Assembly (NCBI RefSeq): GCF_000724625.1
Contig: NZ_CP007139.1
Span: 682,001-746,000, forward strand
DNA from: Fimbriimonas ginsengisoli Gsoil 348
Lineage (GTDB): Bacteria; Armatimonadota; Fimbriimonadia; Fimbriimonadales; Fimbriimonadaceae
Length of the DNA: 64,000 bases
Reading direction: 5' to 3'
Shown: in pieces, positions 47,809 through 56,593 of the stretch
Position numbering within the stretch: position 1 is the stretch's first letter
How the letters are laid out: each line of letters starts with the position of its first letter
Position numbers and translations under genes: made by a program
The notes under the pieces: model-generated
The model's input: only the letters and a program-made list of their open reading frames with translations
Told to the model about the DNA's origin: nothing
Databases searched by the model: none

Positions 47809-48188
47809 ACGAACCGGCGGTCGGCAACCGCTTCGATCAGCTCTTCCAAGGAGGTCTCTTCCGCTTCTGGCCACATTTCAAAGGTGCCGAGGTCGAACGG
47901 GAATGGGTGGCCGATCACGGAGACCCCGGTAATAAACCGGCCATTCCAAGAGCCCTCGTAAGAGACGAGGAGAATCCGGTAAGCCTTCATCAGTTGGACC
48001 GTCTCCGTGCCCGGATCGTAAGTCCCGGAAAGCGTGAACGGCCCGTCGTTATCCGAACCGCCGCCCGCAATGCGGCAGCCGTCGAAAGTGAGGCGCATCG
48101 ACATGGCCCCTCGTATGTCGTCCTGCGTCCAGAGGCCCCGCCAAGGGCCGGAGCACTCTCGTATGTCTCGCATCTGGTTTCTAACCAA
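47805..48188 (-). CDS. Conserved hypothetical protein
   Basis: Up to 127 aa; the true start may be Met6 (MRDIRECSGPW). Soluble, beta-rich, with FTLSGTYDPGTETVQLMKAY, SYEGSWNGRFITGV and FPFDLGTFEMWPE, which read like strands of a small barrel. I recall similar uncharacterised proteins but no named domain. Ends by overlapping the pyroglutamyl-peptidase stop on the opposite strand. Confidence 0.65.
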   Translation of the reverse strand: MVRNQMRDIRECSGPWRGLWTQDDIRGAMSMRLTFDGCRIAGGGSDNDGPFTLSGTYDPGTETVQLMKAYRILLVSYEGSWNGRFITGVSVIGHPFPFDLGTFEMWPEAEETSLEELIEAVADRRFV

Positions 48189-48235
48189 ACACTAGGACGA
48201 AAAATGGGGTTCCGAAGGTTGCTCGAAGGCGGGCT

Positions 48236-48649
48236 CTAGCGCCCCATTAAGCCAGGGATATACCCGTTGTGGCCGACGGTAGAGCAGGTGATGCCTATTC
48301 CGTTGGCGGGAATCGTGGTTGCGACGCCCGCGCTGTCGTTCACGGTGCCGCTGGCGGTGATCGTGTAGGTTCCGCCGTCTGGGCAGCGCGGAATTTGGCC
48401 CAGGTCACCGAGGAGCGCCGAGGCGGTAAGAGTTGAGAAGTTCGGCACCCGGTTCTTGGTCTTCCACGCTTGGGCGGCGTTCACAATCGACTCCATATTA
48501 TGCCGGCAAGTCTTCTTACTGGAATCGCTGAGCGCACTTACGTAAAGCGGAAGGGCGACGGACATCAAGGTCGAGATGATGAGTACGACGACCAAGAGCT
48601 CCACGAGCGTAAATCCACGTCGGCGCGATTTTTTGGTGATTGGAGGCAT
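48236..48649 (-). CDS. Type II secretion GspG-like pseudopilin
   Basis: 137 aa. Longer basic leader (MPPITKKSRRR) and cleavage motif GFTLVELLVVVLIISTLMSV, then helical YVSALSDSSKKTCRHNMESIVNAAQAW, as in GspG-like minor pilins, and a short C-terminal beta domain with two Cys (PRCPDGGTYTI, GITCSTVG) that may form a disulfide. Inner-membrane pseudopilus component. Its roughly 150-bp upstream region can form a nested RNA structure (48731-48802). Confidence 0.88.
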   Translation of the reverse strand: MPPITKKSRRRGFTLVELLVVVLIISTLMSVALPLYVSALSDSSKKTCRHNMESIVNAAQAWKTKNRVPNFSTLTASALLGDLGQIPRCPDGGTYTITASGTVNDSAGVATTIPANGIGITCSTVGHNGYIPGLMGR

Positions 48650-48730
48650 GACTCTGAGGCTTACTCCGTTGCAGCCCGGGCGAATACTCGCCTTAATCCG
48701 GGTCTTCCACTAGAGTGGTCGGCGGATTTG

Positions 48731-48802
48731 CGGGAAACTGCAGGCTATGTCACACCAAAAGAGGTAGCTGACATCAAGGGACGGCGGCGTGTACGTTTCC
48801 CG
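48731..48802. promoter_or_regulatory. Candidate structured leader upstream of the GspG-like gene
   Basis: Outer arms CGGGAAAC (48731-48738) and GTTTCCCG (48795-48802) are exact complements. Inside, ATGTCA (48747-48752) pairs with TGACAT (48769-48774), with ACC/GGT extending towards a loop. The 72-nt nested structure lies about 80 bp before the pseudopilin start and just after the stop of the isomerase-like gene. Could be a cis-regulatory RNA or a terminator-like element. Confidence 0.4.
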
Positions 48803-48806
48803 ATGA

Positions 48807-49649
48807 TTACAAATACTTCCGCGCGTTCGCAATCGATCGAGGAACCGCGGCTAGCGGGTCCTCGGGGCCTTCGTATTCGACGCTTAGCCAGCCGTCGAAC
48901 CCGGAATCCTTGAGGATCTGGATACACCGGGCCAACTCAACGTCTCCCTCTCCGACTGCGGTTCCCACGTACCGACGCCCGTCGAGGGCGGCATACACGT
49001 TGCTCTGGTCTTCGTCCGACGCGGCCCGGAAATCTTTGAAGTGGACCATGTAGGCATAACCCGCGACGCGTTCGATCGCCTCATGGCTCGGCTGGTTCAC
49101 CAGGAGAAAATTGCCCGTGTCCGGATTCGCGCCAAGGGCGTCGTTCCCGCTCTTTTGTCGAACGTCCTCGATTAATCCCGCGACCTGGTCTCCTCGCCCC
49201 GCGAGGGTGCCGTGGTTTTCTAGCGCAAGCCGAACCCCCTGCTCCTGAGCGTAAATCGACGCCTCGGCGAGCCCCTCCACGATCCAAGAGCGAGCTTGGT
49301 CGAACGTCACCTCGGGAGAAACGTCGCCCGCAAAAACGCGGACCACCTTCGCCCCGTAGTGTTGGGCCTCATCGACCCCAAACCGGATCTTCTCCAACTC
49401 CGCTTGGCGTTGACCGGCATCCGGCTTGGCGAAGTTTTGGCTGATCGAGAAGATGGGGCAGGTCAGCCCGGTCTCCCGGAGCGCCACGAGCGCCCTTTCT
49501 CGGTCTGCCACGATGTCTTTGTAAAAGGGTGCGAGGAGCTCCACCCCTTCGGCGCCGGCCCTTTTCGCCTCGTGGATAAACGCCGGAATATCCATCCGGC
49601 CGTCGCGCACGTGCGCGTAAAAGCTGTACATGCTGACGCCGATGCGCAT
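48807..49649 (-). CDS. Sugar phosphate isomerase/epimerase-like TIM-barrel protein
   Basis: 280 aa. Barrel strands with metal-site candidates: IGVSMYSFYAHVRDG, GVELLAPF, VRVFAGDVSPEV, VRLALENHGTLAGRG (Glu), LGANPDTGNFLL (Asp), YMVHFKDFRA (His) and GWLSVEYEGPEDPL (Glu). AP-endonuclease-2 superfamily; sugar or sugar-acid isomerase role likely, substrate unknown. The start lies only 3 bp after the nuoN stop, so it is probably the last gene of the complex I operon transcript. Confidence 0.88.
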   Translation of the reverse strand: MRIGVSMYSFYAHVRDGRMDIPAFIHEAKRAGAEGVELLAPFYKDIVADRERALVALRETGLTCPIFSISQNFAKPDAGQRQAELEKIRFGVDEAQHYGAKVVRVFAGDVSPEVTFDQARSWIVEGLAEASIYAQEQGVRLALENHGTLAGRGDQVAGLIEDVRQKSGNDALGANPDTGNFLLVNQPSHEAIERVAGYAYMVHFKDFRAASDEDQSNVYAALDGRRYVGTAVGEGDVELARCIQILKDSGFDGWLSVEYEGPEDPLAAVPRSIANARKYL

Positions 49650-49652
49650 GGA

Positions 49653-51131
49653 TTACTTCCCGTTAAACAAGTTGACGACCTGCGGCGCCAGGGCGCCGAG
49701 GACTCCGATTAGACCGAGCGCGCACGCACCGAGAACGCCGAGGTTCGTTCGAGCGGGGCGCGGCTCGGGCGTTGATTCGCTGACGGAATCGCCGCCCGTG
49801 TAGACCGCCATCGCGATCGACAGATAGTAATAGACCGAGATGATCGAATTCACCGCCAGAACCACCGCGAGCCAGGTGAGACCGGCCGAGCTGATGTCCC
49901 GAATGATTTGGAACTTGCCCCAGAAACCGGCGGTCGGCGGCAGACCGACCAGCGAGGCGATAAAGATCACTAACGTCGCCGCCGCGAACGGAGCTCGTTT
50001 GGCAAGCCCATTCAGTTCGGTAAGGAGCGTTCCCTCCTTACCGTCCTTCGCAGCCATCGAGAGCACGGCAAAGGCGCCTGCCGTCATTGCGGTGTAGCCA
50101 AAGAGGTAGTACGCGATGGTCCCGTAGCCGACGGTGGTTGGGCTTTGCAGGTGGGCGATCACCGCCACCAATACATATCCCGCCTGCGCGATCGAGCTGT
50201 AGCCGAGAATCCGCTTCGCATCCTTCTGCGTCAGCGCCACCAGGTTGCCGACCGTCATTGTCAAAACCGCGAGTACGCAGAGCGCGGGAATCCAAATTCC
50301 CACCATCTCGCGGACGACAACCGCGTCGAGAACCCTGACGAGGGCGGCAAACGCGCCGACCTTGGAGACGGTCGCCATAAACGACGTCACATTGGTTGGC
50401 GCCCCTTGATAGACGTCGGGGGTCCATTGGTGGAACGGCACGAGGCTCGCTTTGAAGCCGAGCCCGATGACGATCATCCCAACTCCGAAAACGATCAGCG
50501 GGCGGGCGGCGGGGCCACCCGAGATCCAGGCTCGGGCGACCTCTTCCAGGTGCAAGGTACCGGTCGCCCCGTAAAGGAACGAGATGCCGTAAAGCAAGAA
50601 TCCGCTTGCAAAAGCGCCGAGAAGAAAATATTTCAGCGCCGATTCGCTCGACTTCTCTTCGGTTCGGCTCATGCCCGCCATTACGTAGAGAGCGACGGAA
50701 AGAATCTCGAGGCCAACGAAGATCACCAACAGGTTCTTCGTCGAAGCCATGATCATGGCGCCGGTCGACGACCAGAGCATCAGCGGATAGAACTCGCCAA
50801 ACGGGATCCTCTTATTGCGTAGATATCCTTCGCTGAATACGATGCTCAGCAGCGTTCCCAACACGATGACGATCTGCATGATCGACCCGAACCGGTCGAC
50901 CAGATACGTGTCGCTAAAGGTCGAGAACTCCAGATCCCCCAGGTTCCGGAAGGCGAGGAAGCCGGCGACGGCGAGACCGAGCAACGAGATTGCCACGATC
51001 GCGTCGTTGTTGTGCTTCGGCCGGGCCATCTCGACGATCAGCGCGAGAATGCCGGTGAGCATCACGATGACGACCGGCAGGATCGCGAAGAGGTCCGCCT
51101 CCGGGACGGGGAACATGAAGGGTGGGTTCAC
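49653..51131 (-). CDS. nuoN: NADH-quinone oxidoreductase subunit N
   Basis: 492 aa, about 14 membrane spans, antiporter-like. Conserved Lys in KYFLLGAFASGFLLYG and in the GFKASLVPFHQWTPDVYQGAPT motif mark the proton channel. The start overlaps the stop of the URO-D-like gene as ATGA. Part of the membrane arm of complex I, pumping protons. Last nuo gene of this cluster. Confidence 0.96.
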   Translation of the reverse strand: MNPPFMFPVPEADLFAILPVVIVMLTGILALIVEMARPKHNNDAIVAISLLGLAVAGFLAFRNLGDLEFSTFSDTYLVDRFGSIMQIVIVLGTLLSIVFSEGYLRNKRIPFGEFYPLMLWSSTGAMIMASTKNLLVIFVGLEILSVALYVMAGMSRTEEKSSESALKYFLLGAFASGFLLYGISFLYGATGTLHLEEVARAWISGGPAARPLIVFGVGMIVIGLGFKASLVPFHQWTPDVYQGAPTNVTSFMATVSKVGAFAALVRVLDAVVVREMVGIWIPALCVLAVLTMTVGNLVALTQKDAKRILGYSSIAQAGYVLVAVIAHLQSPTTVGYGTIAYYLFGYTAMTAGAFAVLSMAAKDGKEGTLLTELNGLAKRAPFAAATLVIFIASLVGLPPTAGFWGKFQIIRDISSAGLTWLAVVLAVNSIISVYYYLSIAMAVYTGGDSVSESTPEPRPARTNLGVLGACALGLIGVLGALAPQVVNLFNGK

Positions 51132-51790
51132 GTACGGGGCTTCTCCAAAACTTTAGTGGCGCTAGATAGCGGGTGGACGATCCGAAGGTCGGCCGATTCG
51201 TCGAACGTCGCGACCGCTCCGTCCCGCATCGCCCGGCCTTGCTCGGTACCGATACCGGACGTTCGGTCGTCCCATCCGAAGAAATGCGCGGGCAGATCGC
51301 TGACGAAATCGAGATATAGATCCGCGTCTCCGACGACGAAGAGCAAATTGAGGGTCGCGCCTTTCACCGATTCGAGCAGCTCGCGATCCCGCTCCAGATA
51401 GTGGCCGCCGTACTGCATCGGGGTGCAGTGAACGGAAGTGGCGCCGTGAAGGCGGTAGAGAACGCCGTCGGCCCCCGCATCCAGGCAACGGCTCATCATG
51501 GTCCGGATCGCCTCGGCAAATTCGTCCAGGATACGAGCCCCTTCCTTCGGGTCCTTCGCTAATTCGGCGTTTAAGTCGATCCCCCGCGCCCATGCTCGTC
51601 CGAATGGATTCGGAACTTCGATCAGCTTCGGCCGCTCGTCTTTGGCCGAGTGGGCGGCGACGAATTCCGGATCGGGAGCGAGGACGACGACGTCGGACCG
51701 GCTATCCGTCATCCCAGGCCAATAAATCAGCGGTTGGCGATCCGGCTCGCCTCGGCGAGCCGCCGCGAAGAGGCGCTCGCGAGTGTTCAT
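51128..51790 (-). CDS. Short uroporphyrinogen decarboxylase (URO-D)-like protein inside the nuo operon
   Basis: 220 aa from ATG 51790 (ATGA overlap with the nuoM stop); its own stop overlaps the nuoN start. The N-terminus MNTRERLFAAARRGEPDRQPL is typical of URO-D/methyltransferase-type TIM barrels, and CLDAGADGVLYRLHGATSVH with SDLPAHFFGWDDRTSG resembles the later strands. It is far shorter than the about 340-aa URO-D enzymes, so the middle and end of the barrel are missing or remodelled. No link between this family and complex I is known to me. Function unknown. Confidence 0.75.
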   Translation of the reverse strand: MNTRERLFAAARRGEPDRQPLIYWPGMTDSRSDVVVLAPDPEFVAAHSAKDERPKLIEVPNPFGRAWARGIDLNAELAKDPKEGARILDEFAEAIRTMMSRCLDAGADGVLYRLHGATSVHCTPMQYGGHYLERDRELLESVKGATLNLLFVVGDADLYLDFVSDLPAHFFGWDDRTSGIGTEQGRAMRDGAVATFDESADLRIVHPLSSATKVLEKPRT

Positions 51791-53385
51791 CCCCGATCCT
51801 CCCTCGCCGGCTTCATCGCGACGCCGGTTCCGGTGGTGGCGCTCTCCCAAGTGGGGCGATGGCCTTCCGGAAGAACTACCATGTCGCGCGTCGTGCGGAC
51901 GCTTTGCTCCATCTGGTTCGTAAAGAGCCGAGAGTAGAGGCCGCCTACGATAATGAGGACGGCCAGCGAACCGCTTAGCGCGATCTCCCAGGGCTTGATG
52001 TCGCGAAGACGGCGATTGGTCGGGTTAGCGTTCTCTCCGTAGAAGATCTGCTGGAACATGTACAGCATGTAGACGGCGACGATCACCATGCTGGCCCCGG
52101 CGGCAATCGCATACCCCAGGCTGATTCCGTAGAGTCCGGCGAATCCGGTGGTGTAGATCCCGAACAGCGCGAGGATCTCTCCAACGAACCCGTTGGTTCC
52201 CGGAAGGCCCAAGGACGCGAGGGTCGCGATGAGGAAGATCGCCGCGAAGATCGGCATTTGACCTTTCAGCCCACCGAAGTCGCGCAGCATCGTAGTTCCC
52301 CGTCGCTGATAGAGGAAGCCCAGGAGTAAGAAGAGCAGCCCGGAGACGATTCCGTGATTAAGCTGCTGATAGCTTCCGCCGATCATTCCCACTTCGTTCA
52401 GGGAGAAGATGCCGAGCATCACCATCCCCATATGGGAAATGGAAGAGTAGGCGAGCAGCCGCCGGGCATCGGTTTGCACCGCGGCGACGATCGCCGCGTA
52501 AAGCACGCCGATAACCGCCAACGCCGCCAGAATCGAAACCGAGTTCTTCGCCGCGTCCGGGAAGAGGGGGAGGCAGAAGCGGAGGAAACCATACGACCCG
52601 AGTTTCACCATCGCGCCGGAAAGAATCGGACCCGCAGTCGGCGACTCGCCGTACGTGTCCGGAACCCAGGTGTGGAACGGGAAGATCGGACTTTTCACCA
52701 GGAAAGCCGCCGCGAAGGACCAGAACAGGAACGCCTCCGCTTGCAAAGCGTTCCGCCAGAGACCGCCGTTCGCCACGCTCGACTGAATCTGAACGATGTC
52801 GAACGTGAGCGCGTGGCCGGTCGATTTGCAGTGCAACGCCAACCCGATCATTCCCACAAGGAAGAAGATCGATCCCGCGAAGGTGTAGATCAAAAACTTG
52901 TTTGCCGCGTATGCCCGTCGCTCACCGCCCCAGACGAGGATCATCAACCACATCGGGATCAGGGTCGCCTCGAAGAAGGTGAAGAAGAACACCAGGTCAA
53001 GCGAGCAAAACGCTCCGATCATCGCGCCTTCGAGTAGCAGGATCAACGCCATGAACGAGCGCGGGCGCTTATCGACATACCAGCTAAACGCCACCGCCAC
53101 CAGCGAAAGCAACGCGGTGAGCAGGATCAGCCACATCGAGATCCCGTCTACGCCGAGGTGATACGACACCCCGAGGTCCGGGAACCACGCGTGCTGCTCC
53201 TCAAACTGAAAGCCGGACGACGCGGATTGGAACGTCGGCAGCAAGCCGATGATTCCGAACACGAGAGTCAGAATCGTGAGCGCGAGCGCCAGTAGCTTGG
53301 CAAGCTTTGCGTTCTCTTTCGGCAAGAACGCCAGTAGCAAAGCGCCTAGGAGCGGGAGGAAAGTGAGAATGCTGAGGATCGGCAT
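51787..53385 (-). CDS. nuoM: NADH-quinone oxidoreductase subunit M
   Basis: 532 aa, about 14 spans. Key sites: FFEATLIPMWLMILVWGGERR (Glu of TM5), LVKSPIFPFHTWVPDTYGESP (Lys) and the later YSSISHMGMVMLGIF. Family-typical antiporter-like proton-pumping subunit. The start codon directly follows the nuoL stop. The C-terminal about 40 residues are hydrophilic and slightly longer than usual. Translationally coupled to the URO-D-like gene. Confidence 0.96.
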   Translation of the reverse strand: MPILSILTFLPLLGALLLAFLPKENAKLAKLLALALTILTLVFGIIGLLPTFQSASSGFQFEEQHAWFPDLGVSYHLGVDGISMWLILLTALLSLVAVAFSWYVDKRPRSFMALILLLEGAMIGAFCSLDLVFFFTFFEATLIPMWLMILVWGGERRAYAANKFLIYTFAGSIFFLVGMIGLALHCKSTGHALTFDIVQIQSSVANGGLWRNALQAEAFLFWSFAAAFLVKSPIFPFHTWVPDTYGESPTAGPILSGAMVKLGSYGFLRFCLPLFPDAAKNSVSILAALAVIGVLYAAIVAAVQTDARRLLAYSSISHMGMVMLGIFSLNEVGMIGGSYQQLNHGIVSGLLFLLLGFLYQRRGTTMLRDFGGLKGQMPIFAAIFLIATLASLGLPGTNGFVGEILALFGIYTTGFAGLYGISLGYAIAAGASMVIVAVYMLYMFQQIFYGENANPTNRRLRDIKPWEIALSGSLAVLIIVGGLYSRLFTNQMEQSVRTTRDMVVLPEGHRPTWESATTGTGVAMKPAREDRG

Positions 53386-55605
53386 TTAGTGGTTGCCTCC
53401 CGTTCGATTGAGCATCACCAAGAGATAGCCCAGGAAGCCAACCCCGCCGAGAAGCATCACCAGGGCATACAAGCGGACGTAACCGGATTGAGCCACTTTT
53501 AGGAGCGAGCCGATACCGGCCGCCAACCGGCCAAGGCCGTTGACAATTCCGTCGACCAAGCCGACGTCGATGTACCGCCAGATACCCCGCGCAAGGTCTC
53601 CGCCCCCTTCGACGCTCGTAACCGTGAGCGCCTCATCGAAGCCGAACTGGCGCGCGGCGTCGCGTCGCCATCCTGCCCACCGGCCTTCGTCCCATCCCTG
53701 ATCCTTCGGCAGGCCTCGAATGTAGAACGCCGCTCCCAAAAGGATGCCGAGGGCGGCCGCCACCGCGGAGTAGACGGCGAGGTTCGGAACTTCTGACGGG
53801 ACGTCTTTCAAGACCGGAAGGCCAATTGGATATAGCCAGTGCTTGAAGGCGTCGCCCCTCGCGAGCAGGAAGCCCCCACCAACCGACAGCGCGGCGAGAA
53901 CCACAAGCGGAACCCACATGCTAGGCGGCACTTCGCGCGGCGTATGGTTCTCGTCCAATTCGTGGTGCTCTTCGTGCGATTCCGCGTGCGGGTCGGATGC
54001 GTAGTAGAAGCCGTGGGGGTCCTCTGTGAGCTCCTGGGGAACCGATTCGATTTCCGCCTCGGCCGGAGCCTCGACGTGGACCTCGGTCGTGTAATCGAGC
54101 GAGGTCTCCTCGTGGACCGCGTGCGCCTCATCGGAATGGACAGGGGCGTGGGCCGGTATGAGCCGCCATCGCTCCTGAGTCCCGAAGAAGGTTAGGAACG
54201 TAAGCCGCGACATGTAAACCGACGTCAGCAGCGCGACGAAAAGCCCGGTCCAACCCGCGATCTGCCCGAGGTTAACCCCGTTGATGACCGCGTGATTGCC
54301 GGCGATCGCCGAGCCGAGAATCGCCTCCTTACTGTAGGCGCCGGCAAATCCGAGAACTCCGCCGGGAAGCGGGATCGCGATCGCCGCGATCGCAAGCCAC
54401 CCGATCACCATCGTCCAGGTCGTAATCGGCAGATACTTACGGAGGTTGCCGTAGTTCCGCATGTCCTGGTTGTGGGCCATCGCATGGATCACCGCGCCCG
54501 CGCCAAGGAACAGTAGCGCCTTGAAGAAGGCGTGGGTCGTTACGTGGAACATCCCCGCCCAGAACGCGCCCGCCCCGCAGGCGATGAACATAAATCCAAG
54601 CTGGGACACCGTCGAAAAGGCGAGCACCTTCTTGATATCCGTCTGCCCGAACGCAATGACCGCCGCGAAGAGGGCGGTGAATGCGCCGACGATCGCGATA
54701 ATCGCGCTCGCCACCGGCGACATTTCGAAGACGATATGCATCCGGTTCAGCAACACCACGCCCGATGTCACCATCGTGGCGGCATGGATGAGCGCGGAAA
54801 CCGGAGTGGGGCCGGCCATCGCGTCCGGGAGCCAAAGATAAAGCGGAAACTGCGCCGACTTGCCCGCCGCGCCGATGAAGAGCAGAATGGCGAGCATCGT
54901 CGCCGCCGCCGGGTTCTGAGCGAGGATGCGCCCGAGCTCGGGCAGCATCACGTCGTAGCTCAGAAAGCGCGCCCCCTCCGCCTTGACGTTGCTCGTCGTC
55001 AACAGGGCGAAGATCATGAAGAGGCCAAGGCCAAGTCCCCAGTCGCCGATTCGATTGACGATAAACGCCTTGTTCGCCGCCCGCGCGTTCGCCAGATCCT
55101 TGTACCAAAAGCCGATCAGCAGGTACGAGCAAAGCCCAACCCCTTCCCAGCCCATGAACAGGAGAAGCAAGTTGTTCCCGAGCACCAGGATCAGCATCGA
55201 GGCGATGAAGAGATTCAGGTAGGTAAAGAACCTCGCGTAATCGCGCTCTTCCGCCATATAGCCGGTGGCGTAAAGGTGGATCAGGCCGCCGATTCCGGTG
55301 ATGATGAGCACCATCGTCATCGACAGCGGGTCGATCAGAAATTCAAACGGCACCTTCAACGACTCGATGTCGATCCAAGGAATCCCGGTGACGATCACCG
55401 CCCGTTGCGCTTCCGCCAGGCCGGACAGATCCAGAGTGACCATCACCGCGGCGGCAAACGCCAGCAGAATCGGGATCACTGCCAGCGCGCCGACGACTCG
55501 CTTGCCCATCGACTTCGCGAGCCGCTTGCCGAGGAAAGCCTGGACAAGGAAGCCGACCACGGGCAGAAGGAGAACCGCCCAAATCAGACTAAAATTGCCG
55601 TTCAT
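53386..55605 (-). CDS. nuoL: NADH-quinone oxidoreductase subunit L with a His/Glu-rich loop
   Basis: 739 aa, longer than the about 610-aa E. coli protein. Antiporter-like core with GWEGVGLCSYLLIGFWYK, GKSAQFPLYLWLPDAMAGPTPVSA and a long C-terminal amphipathic helix. Between about residues 470 and 560 is a hydrophilic insertion rich in His and Glu (HEETSLDYTTEVHVEAP, HAESHEEHHELDENHT), which could bind metal ions or be a flexible loop on the outside. First of the three large antiporter-like subunits. Confidence 0.96.
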   Translation of the reverse strand: MNGNFSLIWAVLLLPVVGFLVQAFLGKRLAKSMGKRVVGALAVIPILLAFAAAVMVTLDLSGLAEAQRAVIVTGIPWIDIESLKVPFEFLIDPLSMTMVLIITGIGGLIHLYATGYMAEERDYARFFTYLNLFIASMLILVLGNNLLLLFMGWEGVGLCSYLLIGFWYKDLANARAANKAFIVNRIGDWGLGLGLFMIFALLTTSNVKAEGARFLSYDVMLPELGRILAQNPAAATMLAILLFIGAAGKSAQFPLYLWLPDAMAGPTPVSALIHAATMVTSGVVLLNRMHIVFEMSPVASAIIAIVGAFTALFAAVIAFGQTDIKKVLAFSTVSQLGFMFIACGAGAFWAGMFHVTTHAFFKALLFLGAGAVIHAMAHNQDMRNYGNLRKYLPITTWTMVIGWLAIAAIAIPLPGGVLGFAGAYSKEAILGSAIAGNHAVINGVNLGQIAGWTGLFVALLTSVYMSRLTFLTFFGTQERWRLIPAHAPVHSDEAHAVHEETSLDYTTEVHVEAPAEAEIESVPQELTEDPHGFYYASDPHAESHEEHHELDENHTPREVPPSMWVPLVVLAALSVGGGFLLARGDAFKHWLYPIGLPVLKDVPSEVPNLAVYSAVAAALGILLGAAFYIRGLPKDQGWDEGRWAGWRRDAARQFGFDEALTVTSVEGGGDLARGIWRYIDVGLVDGIVNGLGRLAAGIGSLLKVAQSGYVRLYALVMLLGGVGFLGYLLVMLNRTGGNH

Positions 55606-55613
55606 CCTTCTTG

Positions 55614-55964
55614 TTAGCCTCTAAGCAAATTCAGCTCGTCGATGTCGACGTTTTCCCGCAGCCGGAAGATCGACATGATAATCCCCAGTCCCACCGCCAC
55701 CTCGGCCGCCGCGACCGCCATCACGAAGACGACCATCATCTGGCCGGCCACTACGCTTCGCTGAGCCGCCAGGCTGTCGGCCGCGCCGACGTTCGAAATC
55801 TGGTACTTGGCGAAAGCGAGGAACGTAAGGTTGACCGCGTTCAGCATCAGCTCGATGCACATAAAAATCACGATCGGGTTCCGGCGAATGATGACGCCGA
55901 CGACCCCGGTCGCAAACATGAACAGGCCGAGCGCCAGATAAGCCGCAAGTGGAACTCCGTTCAT
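55614..55964 (-). CDS. nuoK: NADH-quinone oxidoreductase subunit K
   Basis: 116 aa from ATG 55964, overlapping the nuoJ stop as ATGA. Three membrane spans: [39 protein letters not shown] (with the conserved membrane Glu) and [20 protein letters not shown] (second Glu). Complex I membrane arm, quinone-linked proton path. Eight bases separate it from nuoL. Confidence 0.96.
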   Translation of the reverse strand: MNGVPLAAYLALGLFMFATGVVGVIIRRNPIVIFMCIELMLNAVNLTFLAFAKYQISNVGAADSLAAQRSVVAGQMMVVFVMAVAAAEVAVGLGIIMSIFRLRENVDIDELNLLRG

Positions 55965-56485
55965 ACGCGCCTCTTTGCCAGCAGGATCGAGCCGACGATG
56001 CCGACGAGCAACAGGATGCTCACCGCTTCGAACGGGAAAATGTAGTCCGTAAATAGCGCCCGGCCGATTACCGGCGGCGCTCCAAATCCTTCCATCGCAT
56101 GCGGCTGCGTGGCGCCGATGAAGTGCGGCAGAACCTGCGAACCAACCACCGCGAAGAGCCCAAGCCCCAAGATTGCGCCCGCCGCCTTCTTCCAGTCCGC
56201 TTTTTCCTTGAGCACGACCGGCGCACCTAGGTTGAGCAGCATGATCACGAAGAGGAACAGCACCATGATCGCGCCGGTGTAAACCACGATCTGGGTCACG
56301 CCGAGCGTTTCCGCGTTCAGCGAGAAGTACACGAACGCCAGCAGGAAGAAATTCACCACCAGGCAAAGCGCGGACCGGATCGGATTGTTAAACGCCACGA
56401 CCCCAATCGCGCAAAGCACGATGGCGCCCGCCAGCGCTCCGAACAGCAACAAGTTCGGGGTGATCTCGACCCCACCCAGGTTCAT
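55961..56485 (-). CDS. nuoJ: NADH-quinone oxidoreductase subunit J
   Basis: 174 aa, five membrane spans, with the conserved [20 protein letters not shown] and [21 protein letters not shown]. Complex I membrane arm. About 106 bp after the nuoH stop, a gap filled partly by an 8-bp tandem repeat. nuoI, which usually sits between nuoH and nuoJ, is absent here. Confidence 0.95.
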   Translation of the reverse strand: MNLGGVEITPNLLLFGALAGAIVLCAIGVVAFNNPIRSALCLVVNFFLLAFVYFSLNAETLGVTQIVVYTGAIMVLFLFVIMLLNLGAPVVLKEKADWKKAAGAILGLGLFAVVGSQVLPHFIGATQPHAMEGFGAPPVIGRALFTDYIFPFEAVSILLLVGIVGSILLAKRRV

Positions 56486-56553
56486 ATCTTTCGCATACCC
56501 CCAAAATCATTGCTCGATGAGGAGAATCTTGTGGGCCGGCCTACGTGGCCTCC

Positions 56554-56593
56554 AGCAATCAAGCAATCAAGCAATCCAGCAATCAAGCAATTC
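56554..56593. repeat. Octamer tandem repeat at the nuoH stop codon
   Basis: Five consecutive 8-bp units (AGCAATCA, AGCAATCA, AGCAATCC, AGCAATCA, AGCAATTC) end inside the nuoH stop codon (56592-56594). On the minus strand the unit reads TGATTGCT, so the stop TGA begins the series. Confidence 0.9.

Noticed and set aside
54532-55617. 361-aa open frame on the plus strand
   Set aside because: Antisense to nuoL; His/Arg/Glu-rich composition is a reflection of the membrane-protein codons.
56486-56591. Remnant of nuoI between nuoH and nuoJ
   Set aside because: Only about 106 bp of mostly repeat sequence; no ferredoxin-type Cys motif on either strand.
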